NCBI GenBank assembly: GCA_039193195.1
Contig: JBCCWS010000002.1
Span: 372,001 to 436,000 of the forward strand
Length of the DNA stretch: 64,000 nt
Source: Pseudomonadota bacterium
GTDB lineage: Bacteria > Pseudomonadota > Gammaproteobacteria > Steroidobacterales > JBCBZW01
Direction: 5' to 3'
The position numbers and the translations under genes were made by a program. The notes under the pieces are model-generated. The model searched no databases. It had not been told where the DNA came from and was given only the letters and a program-made list of their open reading frames with translations. Positions 17,457 through 26,329 of the stretch are shown here, in pieces (the stretch's first letter is position 1; each line of letters begins with the position of its first letter).

Positions 17457-19607
17457 CTACCCCGGCGCTGCCTTTGGCAAGCTGACGCGGAAAACTGCGC
17501 CCAGGGGCTGATCCACGTTCGAGGCGTCCACTCGCCCGCCGTGCAGCTGCGCGACCAGCCTCACCACGTAGAGGCCCAGCCCCAAGTGGGGCGAGCCGTC
17601 GTCGCGCTCGTCGTCGATGCGTCGAGATCCCCCCTCTCGCACCGACACCATGCTGTCGAACAGGCGGGCCTGCATGTCTCTTGGCAGCGGTGGGCCTTCG
17701 TTGCGCACGATCAATCGATACGTATCCGCAGTCTCTTCCAGCGCCAGTTCGATCAGCTTGGCTTGGGGAGAAAAGCTGACGGCGTTGTCCACGAGCTTAT
17801 CGAGCAGCTGGGCGATCAACTCTGGCGCGCCGTTTAGGGGGCTCGTCGCGGTATGCACGGGTAGACGCAGCCCGAAAGTGGCATCGGGGTAGGCTGTCCC
17901 ATACCCCGCGTGCATGCCCATCACAAGCGTCCGCAGGTCGAAGCGCTCGAACTCAACCGTCTCCAGACTTTGCTCTAGGCGCGTCGCCTCGCTCATCGCT
18001 TTGAGGATGGCCCCCAACCGCCGCGTGCCTGCGGCGGCGCGGGTCAGATACTCTTGGGTCTCCACCGAGTGCTCGCCGTCGAGATTCTCCAGCGACGATT
18101 GCACGATGGTCAGGGGCGTGCGCAGCTCGTGGGAGAGCTTCTGGGCCAGGGTTTTCAGGTAGTCGGTCTGCTCCCGCAGACGTTCGAGCAGCACCTGAAA
18201 GCTCCGGGCCAGATCGCCGAGTTCATCACCGGAGCGGGTCAGGGGCATGTGTGTACTCAAGGCGGCGCCCGGTCGGAGCACCCCGTCCGCCGCCCGCTCA
18301 GCGGCGTTGCGCAGGCGAGCGATGCGCAGGGACAGCACGGTGGCGTAGGCGAGCAAGCCCAAGGCAGCGATGAGGCTCGCTAGCACGGTGGTTTGCATCA
18401 ATCCTGAGAACGCGGGTGTGTTGAGGGTGAGAAACCTGTCCGTGGATTGCTCGATGAGCACCGCCCCGAGCACTTCGTTCTCGCGCCCGCGCATCGGGTG
18501 GGCAGCAGAGAGGACGACCGGGCCATCAACGTCACCGGCCACGCGATAACGCATGCCGCCGGGCGTGCCGCCTAGGGCACCGTCTAGGCTGACGAGGGAG
18601 GGTCTTGGCAAATCTGTGCGCACCACGGGCATCGCTTCGTCTTCACGACGCAGGAGGAAGCGAAGCAGTGCTTCCGTGAAGGGGACGCTCCTCGCCTCGG
18701 TGATGCCGTCGGCGGCGTAGCGATCGGGGAGCGCCACGTCGCTTAGTCGACCGGAGCTCGCCACTCTCCATCCTGCGCTGTCTACCACACTGAGACGCTG
18801 GCCAGGGCGACGTAGTTGGCTAAGGAGTTCATTGATGCGTGCTGCAGGGCGGATCAACAGTCCTGGCTGGACCGAACGCCAGCTGCTGACGGTCGCCGGA
18901 CGAGGCATCTCGGCGAGGTCGCCCTCAAGGCTTCCGCTCAGTCGCGTGTATTGGCCATCATCATTCGCGTCGAGAATGGCGAAACCAAAGCGGTCGCCGA
19001 CCATATCCAGCGGCAAGCGCACTTCGATCGCGTGCCCGCCAGGGGCGGCGCGCCAGAACCCACGGATCCGCGGCAGCACGTCGTCGTCGCGCAGGTGCCG
19101 AGCGCTAACCGGCCCGGGCGAGGGAGTGTCGATGCGTGCGAAGGTGCGTTCGCCGTTCGGCGCGTCGAAGATGAGGACTAGGGCGTCATGATCCGCATCG
19201 CCGGCGCCAGGGGCAGAGCGGTAGCGCGGGCTGTTGTCATCGGCCTCCACGTAGAGGTAGATGAAGCGATCGTCGAGACCGGCTTGCCAGCGCGTGCGCT
19301 TCGTACCCGTGGCGCCGCTTGCGACCGGCGCCCATTCATCGACGAAGCCATCGATCAATACGGTTCGCGTCAGCTGGCGCGCGCTAAGTTCGCGCGCCGG
19401 GTTGCGGCCCTGGGTCTCCAACAGAGGATCCGGTAGGCGTTCGAGGCGCGCCGACAGGATGCGTTCGACTAGGGCCGCGTTCTCCACTAGCCCGGTCTGG
19501 CGATCCGCTCGCTGAGCGCGCTCGACGGCCACTGTGTAGCGCCAGCCGGCCCAAGGCAGAGCCAGGGTCAGTAGGCTGACCAGCAGCAGTTGCCAGCGAA
19601 GGCGCAT
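17457..19607 (-). CDS. Sensor histidine kinase of the proteobacterial dedicated sortase system
   Basis: This 716-residue membrane kinase has TM1 at about 5-25. A large periplasmic region of about 350 residues follows and includes a carbohydrate-binding-like beta domain (TVLIDGFVDEW, DDRFIYLYVEADDN, IEVRLPLDMVGDRFGFAILDAND). TM2 lies near 400-425, then a HAMP-like linker. The dimerisation box SHELRTPLTIVQSSLENL contains the phosphorylated His, and the ATPase domain shows LLDKLVDNAVSFSP and HLGLGLYVVRLV. The layout and length match the kinase always found with class GN sortases. It ends before the response regulator by 12 bases on the same strand; the regulator comes first in the operon. The target and sortase genes lie 12 kb away. 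Confidence 0.88.
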   Translation of the reverse strand: MRLRWQLLLVSLLTLALPWAGWRYTVAVERAQRADRQTGLVENAALVERILSARLERLPDPLLETQGRNPARELSARQLTRTVLIDGFVDEWAPVASGATGTKRTRWQAGLDDRFIYLYVEADDNSPRYRSAPGAGDADHDALVLIFDAPNGERTFARIDTPSPGPVSARHLRDDDVLPRIRGFWRAAPGGHAIEVRLPLDMVGDRFGFAILDANDDGQYTRLSGSLEGDLAEMPRPATVSSWRSVQPGLLIRPAARINELLSQLRRPGQRLSVVDSAGWRVASSGRLSDVALPDRYAADGITEARSVPFTEALLRFLLRREDEAMPVVRTDLPRPSLVSLDGALGGTPGGMRYRVAGDVDGPVVLSAAHPMRGRENEVLGAVLIEQSTDRFLTLNTPAFSGLMQTTVLASLIAALGLLAYATVLSLRIARLRNAAERAADGVLRPGAALSTHMPLTRSGDELGDLARSFQVLLERLREQTDYLKTLAQKLSHELRTPLTIVQSSLENLDGEHSVETQEYLTRAAAGTRRLGAILKAMSEATRLEQSLETVEFERFDLRTLVMGMHAGYGTAYPDATFGLRLPVHTATSPLNGAPELIAQLLDKLVDNAVSFSPQAKLIELALEETADTYRLIVRNEGPPLPRDMQARLFDSMVSVREGGSRRIDDERDDGSPHLGLGLYVVRLVAQLHGGRVDASNVDQPLGAVFRVSLPKAAPG

Positions 19608-19619
19608 GCCCCCGTCGCC

Positions 19620-20315
19620 CTAGCGCCCGTCGAGCCAGCGGTAGCCCATGCCGTACACGGTCTCGATCGCATCGAAGGCCGTATCGGCGGCCACGAACTT
19701 TCGCCGGATGCGCTTCACCTGGGAGGTCACCGTGCTGTCGTCGAAGACCACGTTGGCGGCCTCCATGAGCTGCTGGCGGTTCTTCACGTGGCCGGGGTAG
19801 CGGGCCAGGGCATGCACGATCCAGAACTCTGTCAGCGTGAGCGGTACCTCCTGCCCGTCCCAGCTAACGTGCATCCGGTCGAGGTCCAGGCGCAGCTTGC
19901 CGCGCTCGAGTACATCTTCAGCTGCTTCCTGGCTGGTCAGTGCATCGACCCGTCGCAGGAGCGCGACCACGCGCGTGGTGAGGTGGGCGATGGAGATGTC
20001 CTTGGTGAGGTAGTCGTCGGCGCCCAGGCGCAGGCCGGAGATCACGTCGAGCTCCGAGTCGCGGGCGGTGAGGAAGATCACCGGTAGGCGCTGGGACATG
20101 CTGCGCAGCTCGCGGCACAGCTCGAAGCCGCCCTCCACGTCGTCGCCGAGGCCCACATCGACGATCACCAGTTCCGGCAATCGATCGCGAAAGGCGCGCA
20201 GGGCATCCTCGCGATTGCCGTAGGTGCTCACGCGGTAGCCCAGGCGCGTGAAGGCGGCCGAGTAGTTGGCGCGGATGTCGGGTTCGTCCTCGACGATGGC
20301 GATGTGGCGGCTCAT
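19620..20315 (-). CDS. Response regulator of the dedicated sortase system (OmpR/PhoB type)
   Basis: This 231-residue protein has a receiver domain at residues 1 to about 120: HIAIVEDEPDIR (acidic pocket), LVIVDVGLGDD (phospho-acceptor Asp near 52), FLTARDSELD (Thr) and DYLTKDIS (Lys). A winged-helix DNA-binding domain follows at about 135-230, with LTLTEFWIVHALARYPG and VTSQVKRIRRKF ending VYGMGYRWL. It precedes and is likely co-transcribed with the histidine kinase at 17457-19607. By its pairing with that kinase it should control the sortase and its substrate. Confidence 0.9.
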   Translation of the reverse strand: MSRHIAIVEDEPDIRANYSAAFTRLGYRVSTYGNREDALRAFRDRLPELVIVDVGLGDDVEGGFELCRELRSMSQRLPVIFLTARDSELDVISGLRLGADDYLTKDISIAHLTTRVVALLRRVDALTSQEAAEDVLERGKLRLDLDRMHVSWDGQEVPLTLTEFWIVHALARYPGHVKNRQQLMEAANVVFDDSTVTSQVKRIRRKFVAADTAFDAIETVYGMGYRWLDGR

Positions 20316-20457
20316 GGCGCTCCGTTGGGCGGCGGATCAGCGGCGGATCACTATCCTGCTAGAGTAGCGTGCGACAGGGGTCGGGCGGGCCAGTTCCCGC
20401 TCGTGTCCGGCCGGCGCGACCCCGCCCGGCACCCGTGAACACCTGAAGGAGTATCGC

Positions 20458-22233
20458 TTGAGTCACGCCGCCCCCGCATTTCTCGTCGGCGCCCTGCGCC
20501 GCCTAACCGCGCTCGTCCTCCTGGCCTTGCTCGGGATCGCTGCCGCCCAGGCAGTCGAGGCGGTGAACACCTTCGAGCCCACGGCCGTATCCCTCGGCGC
20601 TAGCAGCGATGGCGTGCACGGCGAGAACGGCGTGGTGTCTTCGCGCTCGTCGCTGGCCTCCGAGGCCGGCGTCGCTATCATGCGCCAGGGTGGCAACGCC
20701 ATCGACGCCGCGGTGGCGACGGGCTTCGCCCTGGCGGTGACCTACCCTTCTGCCGGCAACATAGGCGGTGGCGGCTTCATGGTCATCCACCTCGCCGATG
20801 GCACCCTAGTGACCAATGACCACCGCGAGCGCGCCCCCCTGGCAGCCAGCCGCGACATGTACCTCGACAAGGAAGGCAAAGTCATCCCTGGCCTGTCCCG
20901 CGAGTCGCACCTCGCCTCTGGCGTGCCTGGTACAGTCGCGGGTCTTCTAGATGTGCTCGAGCGCTACGGCACGCTACCGCGCGCGCAGGTGATGGCGCCC
21001 GCGATCGCCCTCGCCGAAGATGGCTTCGCCCTCGGCTACGACATGGTGGGGCAGTTCGATCGGCGCCAGGAGGTCTTTGCGCGTCACGAACCCACCCTGC
21101 GCATGTTCACGCACCCGACGGGTCGCCCCTACGCGGTGGGCGACGTCTTCCGCCAACCCTACCTTGCCGCCACCCTCAAGCGCATCGCCGCCGAGGGCAA
21201 GGCAGGCTTCTATGCGGGTCGGACGGCAGACCTGCTGGTGGCGGAGATGGAGCGCGGCGGCGGCATCATCAGCCACGAGGACCTCGCCCAGTACGAGTCC
21301 GTCTGGCGCGAGCCGATGCTCGGCACTTACCGAGACTATGAGGTAATGAGCATGCCTCCGCCCTCGTCTGGCGGTACGCTGCTCATCCAGATGCTCAACA
21401 TGCTGGAAGCCTACGACGTTAGCGAGATGGGCTACGGCAGCGCCAACGCTGTACACCTGATGGTGGAGGCGGAGCGCCGCGCCTACGCGGACCGCGCCGA
21501 ACACCTGGGCGACAGCGACTTCTACGAGGTACCCCTGGCCATGCTCACGGACAAGGGCTACGCCCGCATGCGCATGGAGACCTACGATCCGTCCGTCGCC
21601 TCACTTAGCGATGACATTTTGCCGGGCCAGGTGGCACCTGAGCCCGTCGACACCACGCACGCCTCGGTAATGGACAAGGCCGGTAACGCTGTGGCCTACA
21701 CCACCACCCTCAACCTCTCCTACGGGGCCAAGTATGTGATCCCCGGAGCCGGGTTTCTGATGAACAACGAGATGGACGACTTTTCGGTGAAGGCAGACGA
21801 GCCGAACGCCTACGGCCTCATCGGCCGCGTGGCCAACGAGATCCAGCCGGGCAAGCGCATGCTCTCCTCGATGACGCCGACGATCCTCCTAAAAGACGAC
21901 AAGCCCGTACTGGTGACCGGCTCGCCAGGCGGCTCGACAATCATCACCACGGTGTTCCAGGTGGTCGTGAACACCGTAGATCACAAGATGAAGCTTCTCG
22001 ACGCGGTCGGTCGCCCGCGCTTCCACCACCAGTGGAAGCCCGAGCGGGTCATCTACGAGCCCTTCGGCTTGTCACCTGACACGCTGATGCTGCTGAACCT
22101 GCGCGGCCACGACATGCGCCCGCTACCGGGCCAGTGGCTGTTGGGCGATGCGAACTCCGTGAGCCGACTGGAGGATGGGTCACTGCTGGGGGTGAGTGAC
22201 CCACGCAACGACGGTGGGGCGGCAGCCTATTAG
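20458..22233 (+). CDS. ggt: Gamma-glutamyltransferase (periplasmic)
   Basis: The enzyme hydrolyses or transfers the gamma-glutamyl group of glutathione and related peptides. The start is TTG 20458, supported by AAGGAG seven bases upstream. It gives a signal peptide (core LTALVLLALLGIAAAQA). The 591-residue proprotein shows EAGVAIMRQGGNAIDAAVATGFALAVTYP, GGGGFMVIH, RERAP and the processing site DTTHASVMD, where the second Thr becomes the N-terminal nucleophile of the small subunit. MNNEMDDFS, RMLSSMTPTI and TGSPGGSTIITTV follow, matching the oxyanion and substrate loops. It is divergent from the response regulator with a 142-base gap. Confidence 0.96.
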   Translation: MSHAAPAFLVGALRRLTALVLLALLGIAAAQAVEAVNTFEPTAVSLGASSDGVHGENGVVSSRSSLASEAGVAIMRQGGNAIDAAVATGFALAVTYPSAGNIGGGGFMVIHLADGTLVTNDHRERAPLAASRDMYLDKEGKVIPGLSRESHLASGVPGTVAGLLDVLERYGTLPRAQVMAPAIALAEDGFALGYDMVGQFDRRQEVFARHEPTLRMFTHPTGRPYAVGDVFRQPYLAATLKRIAAEGKAGFYAGRTADLLVAEMERGGGIISHEDLAQYESVWREPMLGTYRDYEVMSMPPPSSGGTLLIQMLNMLEAYDVSEMGYGSANAVHLMVEAERRAYADRAEHLGDSDFYEVPLAMLTDKGYARMRMETYDPSVASLSDDILPGQVAPEPVDTTHASVMDKAGNAVAYTTTLNLSYGAKYVIPGAGFLMNNEMDDFSVKADEPNAYGLIGRVANEIQPGKRMLSSMTPTILLKDDKPVLVTGSPGGSTIITTVFQVVVNTVDHKMKLLDAVGRPRFHHQWKPERVIYEPFGLSPDTLMLLNLRGHDMRPLPGQWLLGDANSVSRLEDGSLLGVSDPRNDGGAAAY

Positions 22234-22448
22234 TAAGGTCTTGTGCTTGTGCGGCCAGATGTCGCGCTAACGATACACGAAGGACGATATGTCACTACGG
22301 CTTTGTGTATCTTTAATAACAGTCAGTGTTCGTTGGCGGAGTCGGGGTGAGAGCGACAGCTACGACTGAACCAGAACTCAACCAGCCATTGGCTTCGCTA
22401 AGTGTTGTCGACACTTCTGACGAGCGGAACCGTTAAGCCCGCGCGCTG

Positions 22449-22856
22449 ATGGCCAATCATTTACCGGCGCGCTTTGAGACGAAGCACAATAAGCTGCTTT
22501 TGGCGAACCAGGCCGAGTTAGCGCGGTGGGTGGCCGGCCACGCTCCGCGCGAGTATCTCGCGACCACCTTTGCGCTAGCGGAGGATTTGTCCTGCGTCCC
22601 TAACATCTCCAAAACGGAAGTCATTCCCAACGGACTTTTCCTCTCGGGAAAATGCGAAAACAACCTGATGCACGTAACCGTCGTCATTCGGGACGACTAC
22701 TCGACCATACGAGCAATAAGGGTGTTCGGTAGGGGGCGGCTGGCAATCGCGAAGCCTGTTGATGACCAGGGCTACTTCATGTCCTATGAGATCGCCGATC
22801 CCCGAGAGCGGGCCACTCGCATTGAAGCGCAACGCAGCGGCGGGTCCACAAGTTGA
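22449..22856 (+). CDS. Hypothetical protein, orphan ORF in a lower-G+C patch
   Basis: I do not recognise this 135-residue ORF. It has no signal peptide or membrane segment. Its sequence is unbiased and protein-like (for example LAEDLSCVPNISKTEV and HVTVVIRDDYSTIRAI), and its base composition is visibly less G+C rich than the flanking genes. No Shine-Dalgarno is evident; the ATG is 10 bases after GTTAAGC. A competing minus-strand ORF over the same bases is less plausible. The surrounding segment separates ggt from a decayed gene, so it may be acquired DNA. Confidence 0.4.
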   Translation: MANHLPARFETKHNKLLLANQAELARWVAGHAPREYLATTFALAEDLSCVPNISKTEVIPNGLFLSGKCENNLMHVTVVIRDDYSTIRAIRVFGRGRLAIAKPVDDQGYFMSYEIADPRERATRIEAQRSGGSTS

Positions 22857-22917
22857 GACGTGTTCACAAAGCCGTCGCGTCGCTCTCGTGGTGTAGCCAG
22901 TGGGCTCAATCGGGTTT

Positions 22918-23191
22918 TCACGGGTGGCGGTACGCCCCTTCGACGTCGATGCCGAAGGGAGCGGTGACCGTAGCGGCGATAAGTTCGGCCACTCTGAGCA
23001 TGGTATCGATGGGGATCTGTTCCCCATCCTCGCACCCCTGTGCTGGCGGCCCCTGCCCAACTTCCCGTGGCGATCGCAGGCGCCCCCGCCGACGCAACGG
23101 CGGTGGCGCTGCCCGCGTCCTAGACGTCATAGAGCACCAGCGGCCTACCGGGCACGTGCAGCGATCGAAAGGTGGCGTCGGCGGTGTTCAT
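22918..23191 (-). pseudogene. Remnant of an isocitrate lyase/PEP mutase family gene
   Basis: The ATG at 23191 overlaps the ada stop as ATGA, as for a coupled downstream gene. The frame reads MNTADATFRSLHVPGRPLVLYDV, then TAG where the family has Trp (V-W-D-A-G-S), then DAGSATAVASAGAPAIATGSWAGAA. A frameshift follows. The next frame continues GCEDGEQIPIDTMLRVAELIAATVTAPFGIDVEGAY, again typical of the family, and homology then stops at a TGA near 22918. Only about 90 of the expected 250-plus residues remain. The lesions are one nonsense codon, one frameshift and a 3' deletion. The original product would have been a TIM-barrel lyase or mutase. Confidence 0.8.
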
Positions 23192-24255
23192 CGTGTCGTC
23201 GGGCGATAGCACGCTTCGATCTCCAGCAGTCTCTGCTTGCGCCACAAGCCACCGCCGTAGCCGGTCAGCGACCCATCCGCGCCGATCACTCGATGGCAGG
23301 GCACGATCAACGCCAGCTGATTGGCCCCGTTGGCGCGGGCCACGGCGCGGGTGGCGGTAGGTTGGCCGATCGCCCGGGCGATGTCGGCGTAGCTGCGCGT
23401 CTCGCTCGGAGGAATCTCCACTAAAGCGTGCCAGACGCTCTGTTGGAAGGCGGTGCCTGCAAAGGCTACGGGCGTTTCGAAGGCCGCTGAGGTGCCCGCG
23501 AAGTAGGCCCGGAGCTCGGCGTCGATCTGCTCGGCCGGCGAGCATGCACCAAAGCCTATCCGGCCCTTCACTGCTGCCGCGAGCTTGTTCAGTTCTGTCT
23601 TCAAGGCCTTGCGCTCAAAGAACTCCAGCAGGTGTAGGTGTGTGCGCGAGGTCACGCTGATCATGTCACCTAGTGGAGTCGTAAGCCAGTTCACCATCAG
23701 GGTCGGCTTCGGATCGAGAGCGCCCGGCGCGCAGCCCAGCAGCTGAGCGAAGGCGCTGCGGAAGGCACTGGGGGAGTCGAAGCGCGCGTCGAGCTGGGCA
23801 TCGATCACGGCGCCGCCCTCGCGCAAGGTGTCGAAGCCGGCCTTAAGGCGCCGTTGGCGGGCCATCTCCAGGAACGTCATGCCGAACTGGTGTTTGAAGT
23901 GCTTGCGCACGGTGGATGGGTCGTAGCCGAGGCGTTGTACGTCGACCTCCAGCCAGCGCCGTGTCGGGTCTGCCTCCAGGGCGTCGAGCAAGGCGCTGAT
24001 CATCGGGTCCATCGCCGCCGCGTCCGCCAAGGGCTGGCAGCGCTTGCAGGCGCGATAGCCGGCCTCCAGGCACTCACCGACGGTGCTGTAGAAGGTACAG
24101 TTCTCGCGCTTGGGCTTGCGCGCAGGGCAGGTCAGGCGGCAGAAGATGCCCGTGCTGGCCACGCACACGTAGGCGCGACCCTCGTAGGCGCTGTCGCGTG
24201 ACAGGAGGGCGGCGTAGAGCATCTCATCGTTGGGCAGATCGATTAGGGCGTGCAT
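23188..24255 (-). CDS. ada: Bifunctional transcriptional activator/O6-methylguanine-DNA methyltransferase Ada
   Basis: The 355-residue protein has the full Ada domain order. The N-terminal zinc/methylphosphotriester domain (about 20-85) has FCRLTCPARKP with the acceptor Cys, and CKRCQPL. The AraC-type HTH (about 95-190) includes RLGYDPSTVRKHFKHQFGMTF and FDSPSAFRSAF. The C-terminal methyltransferase has GTAFQQSVWHALVEIPPSETRSYADIARAIG and the active site PCHRVIG, then LTGYGGGLWRK. In characterised Ada, methylation of the N-terminal Cys turns it into an activator of ada and alkylation-repair genes. Here alkA-like and ogt lie 13-15 kb away, not in its operon. The overlapping downstream gene is dead. 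Confidence 0.95.
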   Translation of the reverse strand: MHALIDLPNDEMLYAALLSRDSAYEGRAYVCVASTGIFCRLTCPARKPKRENCTFYSTVGECLEAGYRACKRCQPLADAAAMDPMISALLDALEADPTRRWLEVDVQRLGYDPSTVRKHFKHQFGMTFLEMARQRRLKAGFDTLREGGAVIDAQLDARFDSPSAFRSAFAQLLGCAPGALDPKPTLMVNWLTTPLGDMISVTSRTHLHLLEFFERKALKTELNKLAAAVKGRIGFGACSPAEQIDAELRAYFAGTSAAFETPVAFAGTAFQQSVWHALVEIPPSETRSYADIARAIGQPTATRAVARANGANQLALIVPCHRVIGADGSLTGYGGGLWRKQRLLEIEACYRPTTR

Positions 24256-24325
24256 GGGCGCACCCTACCATCGGCGTCCCGCGATGCCGCCGAAAATCGG
24301 GCGAGGAATTGCGCAGCGGATCGTC

Positions 24326-26329
24326 CTAGCCGGCGTCCAGGGGCAAGCGGCCGAGGCTGCCGCTGCGATAGCGGGCCAAGTTGTCCTGGATGCGATTGAG
24401 CTGGGCCTCGCTGGCGCGCCCCTGGGCCTGGCCCAGCACCTGCTCCTGCAGCTCGATGGCATCGGCAGCGCGACCCGCCGCTGCCAGGGCCAAGGCCAAG
24501 GTCTCCGCATGGCCGATCGCGCCGCTGCGGCGCAGGGACCGCTCGGCGAGCCCCAGGGCACGGTCCACATCGCGCACGGCCGGGTCGCCGGTGAGCACCA
24601 ACAGGCGGGCCAGGGAGGAGAGCACGCGGGGGCTGGGGCTCTGCAGCGCCGCGCCGGCCTCGAGCAGGCGCAGGGCGTCGGGACCGCTGCCGCCGAGCAC
24701 CGCGCTCATGGTGGCCTCCATGCGCACCTGGGTATCGCTGGGTGCGTAAGCTAAGTAAGCTTCATAGGTGGTGACAGCGGAGGCGTAGCGACGACCGCCG
24801 GCCTGGGTGCGTGCGAGGCCTAGGCGTGAGGGTTGGTGATCTGGGTCAGCGCTGAGGGCTTGCTCGAAGGCTTCGATCGCCTCCGGCACCTTCTGCGCCT
24901 CCTGCTCCAGGCGCCCGATGGCGTACCAGACGCGGGCGCGGCCGCCGTCGTCACTGGTCTGGACGAGTGCGTCGTTGAGTTCGGCGGCCGCCTCATCTGC
25001 GCGCCCAGCCTGGGCCAGGAGGATGCCGTAGGCACCTCGCAACACCCCGTCGCCCGGGTTGGCCTGCGTCGCCGCGGCGATCGGCGCCAGGGCCTGCTCG
25101 CTGCGACCGAGAGGCAACAAGGCCTCGGCGCGAGTTAGCAGTAGCTGGCGATCCTCGGGAGCCAGGGCGAGCGCGGCGTCGTACGCTTCGATGGCGCTCT
25201 CCGGTCGCTCGGTGGCGATAAGCAGATCAGCCAAGCCGAGATGGGCGTCCGCCAGGGCTGGGTCGAGCGCCAGGGCGTGGCGAAAGTGCGGTTCGGCATC
25301 CTCGTAGCGTTTGCTCGCAAGCTGCAGCTTCCCGAGCGCTAGATGGGCGTCGGCGCTCTCTTCTATGGCGAGCGCTTGCTCGTAGGCATCCGCGGCATCG
25401 TCGCCCTGGCCCAGGCGGGTGAGGGCGCGGGCGAGGCCTACCCAGGCCCGTGCGTCGTTCGGTAGGTCTTCGGTGGCCTGACGGAATTGTTCGGCGGCGC
25501 GGCGGTAGTCGCCGTCGATGAGCGCCTCGGAGCCGAGCGTGAGCGAGGTGTACAGGCCGCCGATGCGCGATTCGCCGCCGCTGATGGCATCGAACAACGG
25601 ATCTTCGAAGGACGGTTCCACCATGCCATGTTGGGCGAGGCTCGCGCGAGCCTTCTCATTCTCGCCGAGGTTGCGGTAGGCGAGGCCGAGGAGGTAGTGG
25701 GCGCGGTTCGCGCCGGGTTGTTCGGCGAGGACTGTTTCGAAGTGGCGCACGGCGGCGCGATCATCGCCGCGGGTGCTTGCGATCTGGCCGAGGCCGTAGT
25801 GGGCGGCGGCTTCGCGAGGCGAGCTCGCCAACACCTGTTTGTAGGCGTCGCTCGCCTCGTCCAGGCGTGCCTGCTCGAAGCGTACGTCGCCGAGGCGTAG
25901 GAGGGTCGGGACATCGCCGGGACGTTGGTCGAGCACGCGTTCCAGGGCAGAGGTGGCCTGGTCGAAGTCGCCCGTGAACTGGTGGAGCAGGGCGAGGAAG
26001 TAGACCCAACGGGCGTCATCAAGATCGAGGGCGACGGCGTTCTCGAAGGCAACCCGGGCGGGGAGGACGAGGCCGTTGCCGAAGCTCGCGAGCCCGTAGT
26101 CGGCGTAGGCCTCGGCGCGGGCCGTGTCGCCGTCGGCGGCATCGAGGTTGGTCTGGAACTCCTCCCAGCGCTGCGCCATGTAGGCCGCCACGTCCTCGCT
26201 CATCGCGTCGGCGACGGGCGCCTCCAGAGTGCGCAGGGGCGCCGGGGGCGCGTCGGGGGCCTCCGGCGCGCATGCGCCGAGCAGCGCCGCTAGGGCGCTG
26301 AGCGAGAGGATGTGTGCGCGGCGGATCAT
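24326..26329 (-). CDS. TPR-repeat lipoprotein coupled to the CRTAC1-like gene
   Basis: The start is ATG 26329, which overlaps the upstream TGA (ATGA) and gives a lipoprotein signal: MIRRAHILSLSALAALLGAC with the lipobox Cys at 20. The remaining 650 residues are almost entirely tetratricopeptide repeats of about 34 residues, such as ALDQRPGDVPTLLRLGDVRFEQ and LALDPALADAHLGLADLL. It should be anchored to a membrane on the periplasmic side and act as a protein-interaction scaffold. The tight coupling with a CRTAC1-family lipoprotein suggests the two work as a pair. No enzymatic motif is visible. Confidence 0.85.
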   Translation of the reverse strand: MIRRAHILSLSALAALLGACAPEAPDAPPAPLRTLEAPVADAMSEDVAAYMAQRWEEFQTNLDAADGDTARAEAYADYGLASFGNGLVLPARVAFENAVALDLDDARWVYFLALLHQFTGDFDQATSALERVLDQRPGDVPTLLRLGDVRFEQARLDEASDAYKQVLASSPREAAAHYGLGQIASTRGDDRAAVRHFETVLAEQPGANRAHYLLGLAYRNLGENEKARASLAQHGMVEPSFEDPLFDAISGGESRIGGLYTSLTLGSEALIDGDYRRAAEQFRQATEDLPNDARAWVGLARALTRLGQGDDAADAYEQALAIEESADAHLALGKLQLASKRYEDAEPHFRHALALDPALADAHLGLADLLIATERPESAIEAYDAALALAPEDRQLLLTRAEALLPLGRSEQALAPIAAATQANPGDGVLRGAYGILLAQAGRADEAAAELNDALVQTSDDGGRARVWYAIGRLEQEAQKVPEAIEAFEQALSADPDHQPSRLGLARTQAGGRRYASAVTTYEAYLAYAPSDTQVRMEATMSAVLGGSGPDALRLLEAGAALQSPSPRVLSSLARLLVLTGDPAVRDVDRALGLAERSLRRSGAIGHAETLALALAAAGRAADAIELQEQVLGQAQGRASEAQLNRIQDNLARYRSGSLGRLPLDAG

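Noticed and set aside
22575-23060. 161-codon minus-strand ORF over the orphan gene region
   Set aside because: Its protein is Arg/Pro/Ser-rich with no family resemblance, and it crosses the PEP-mutase remnant in the wrong frame.
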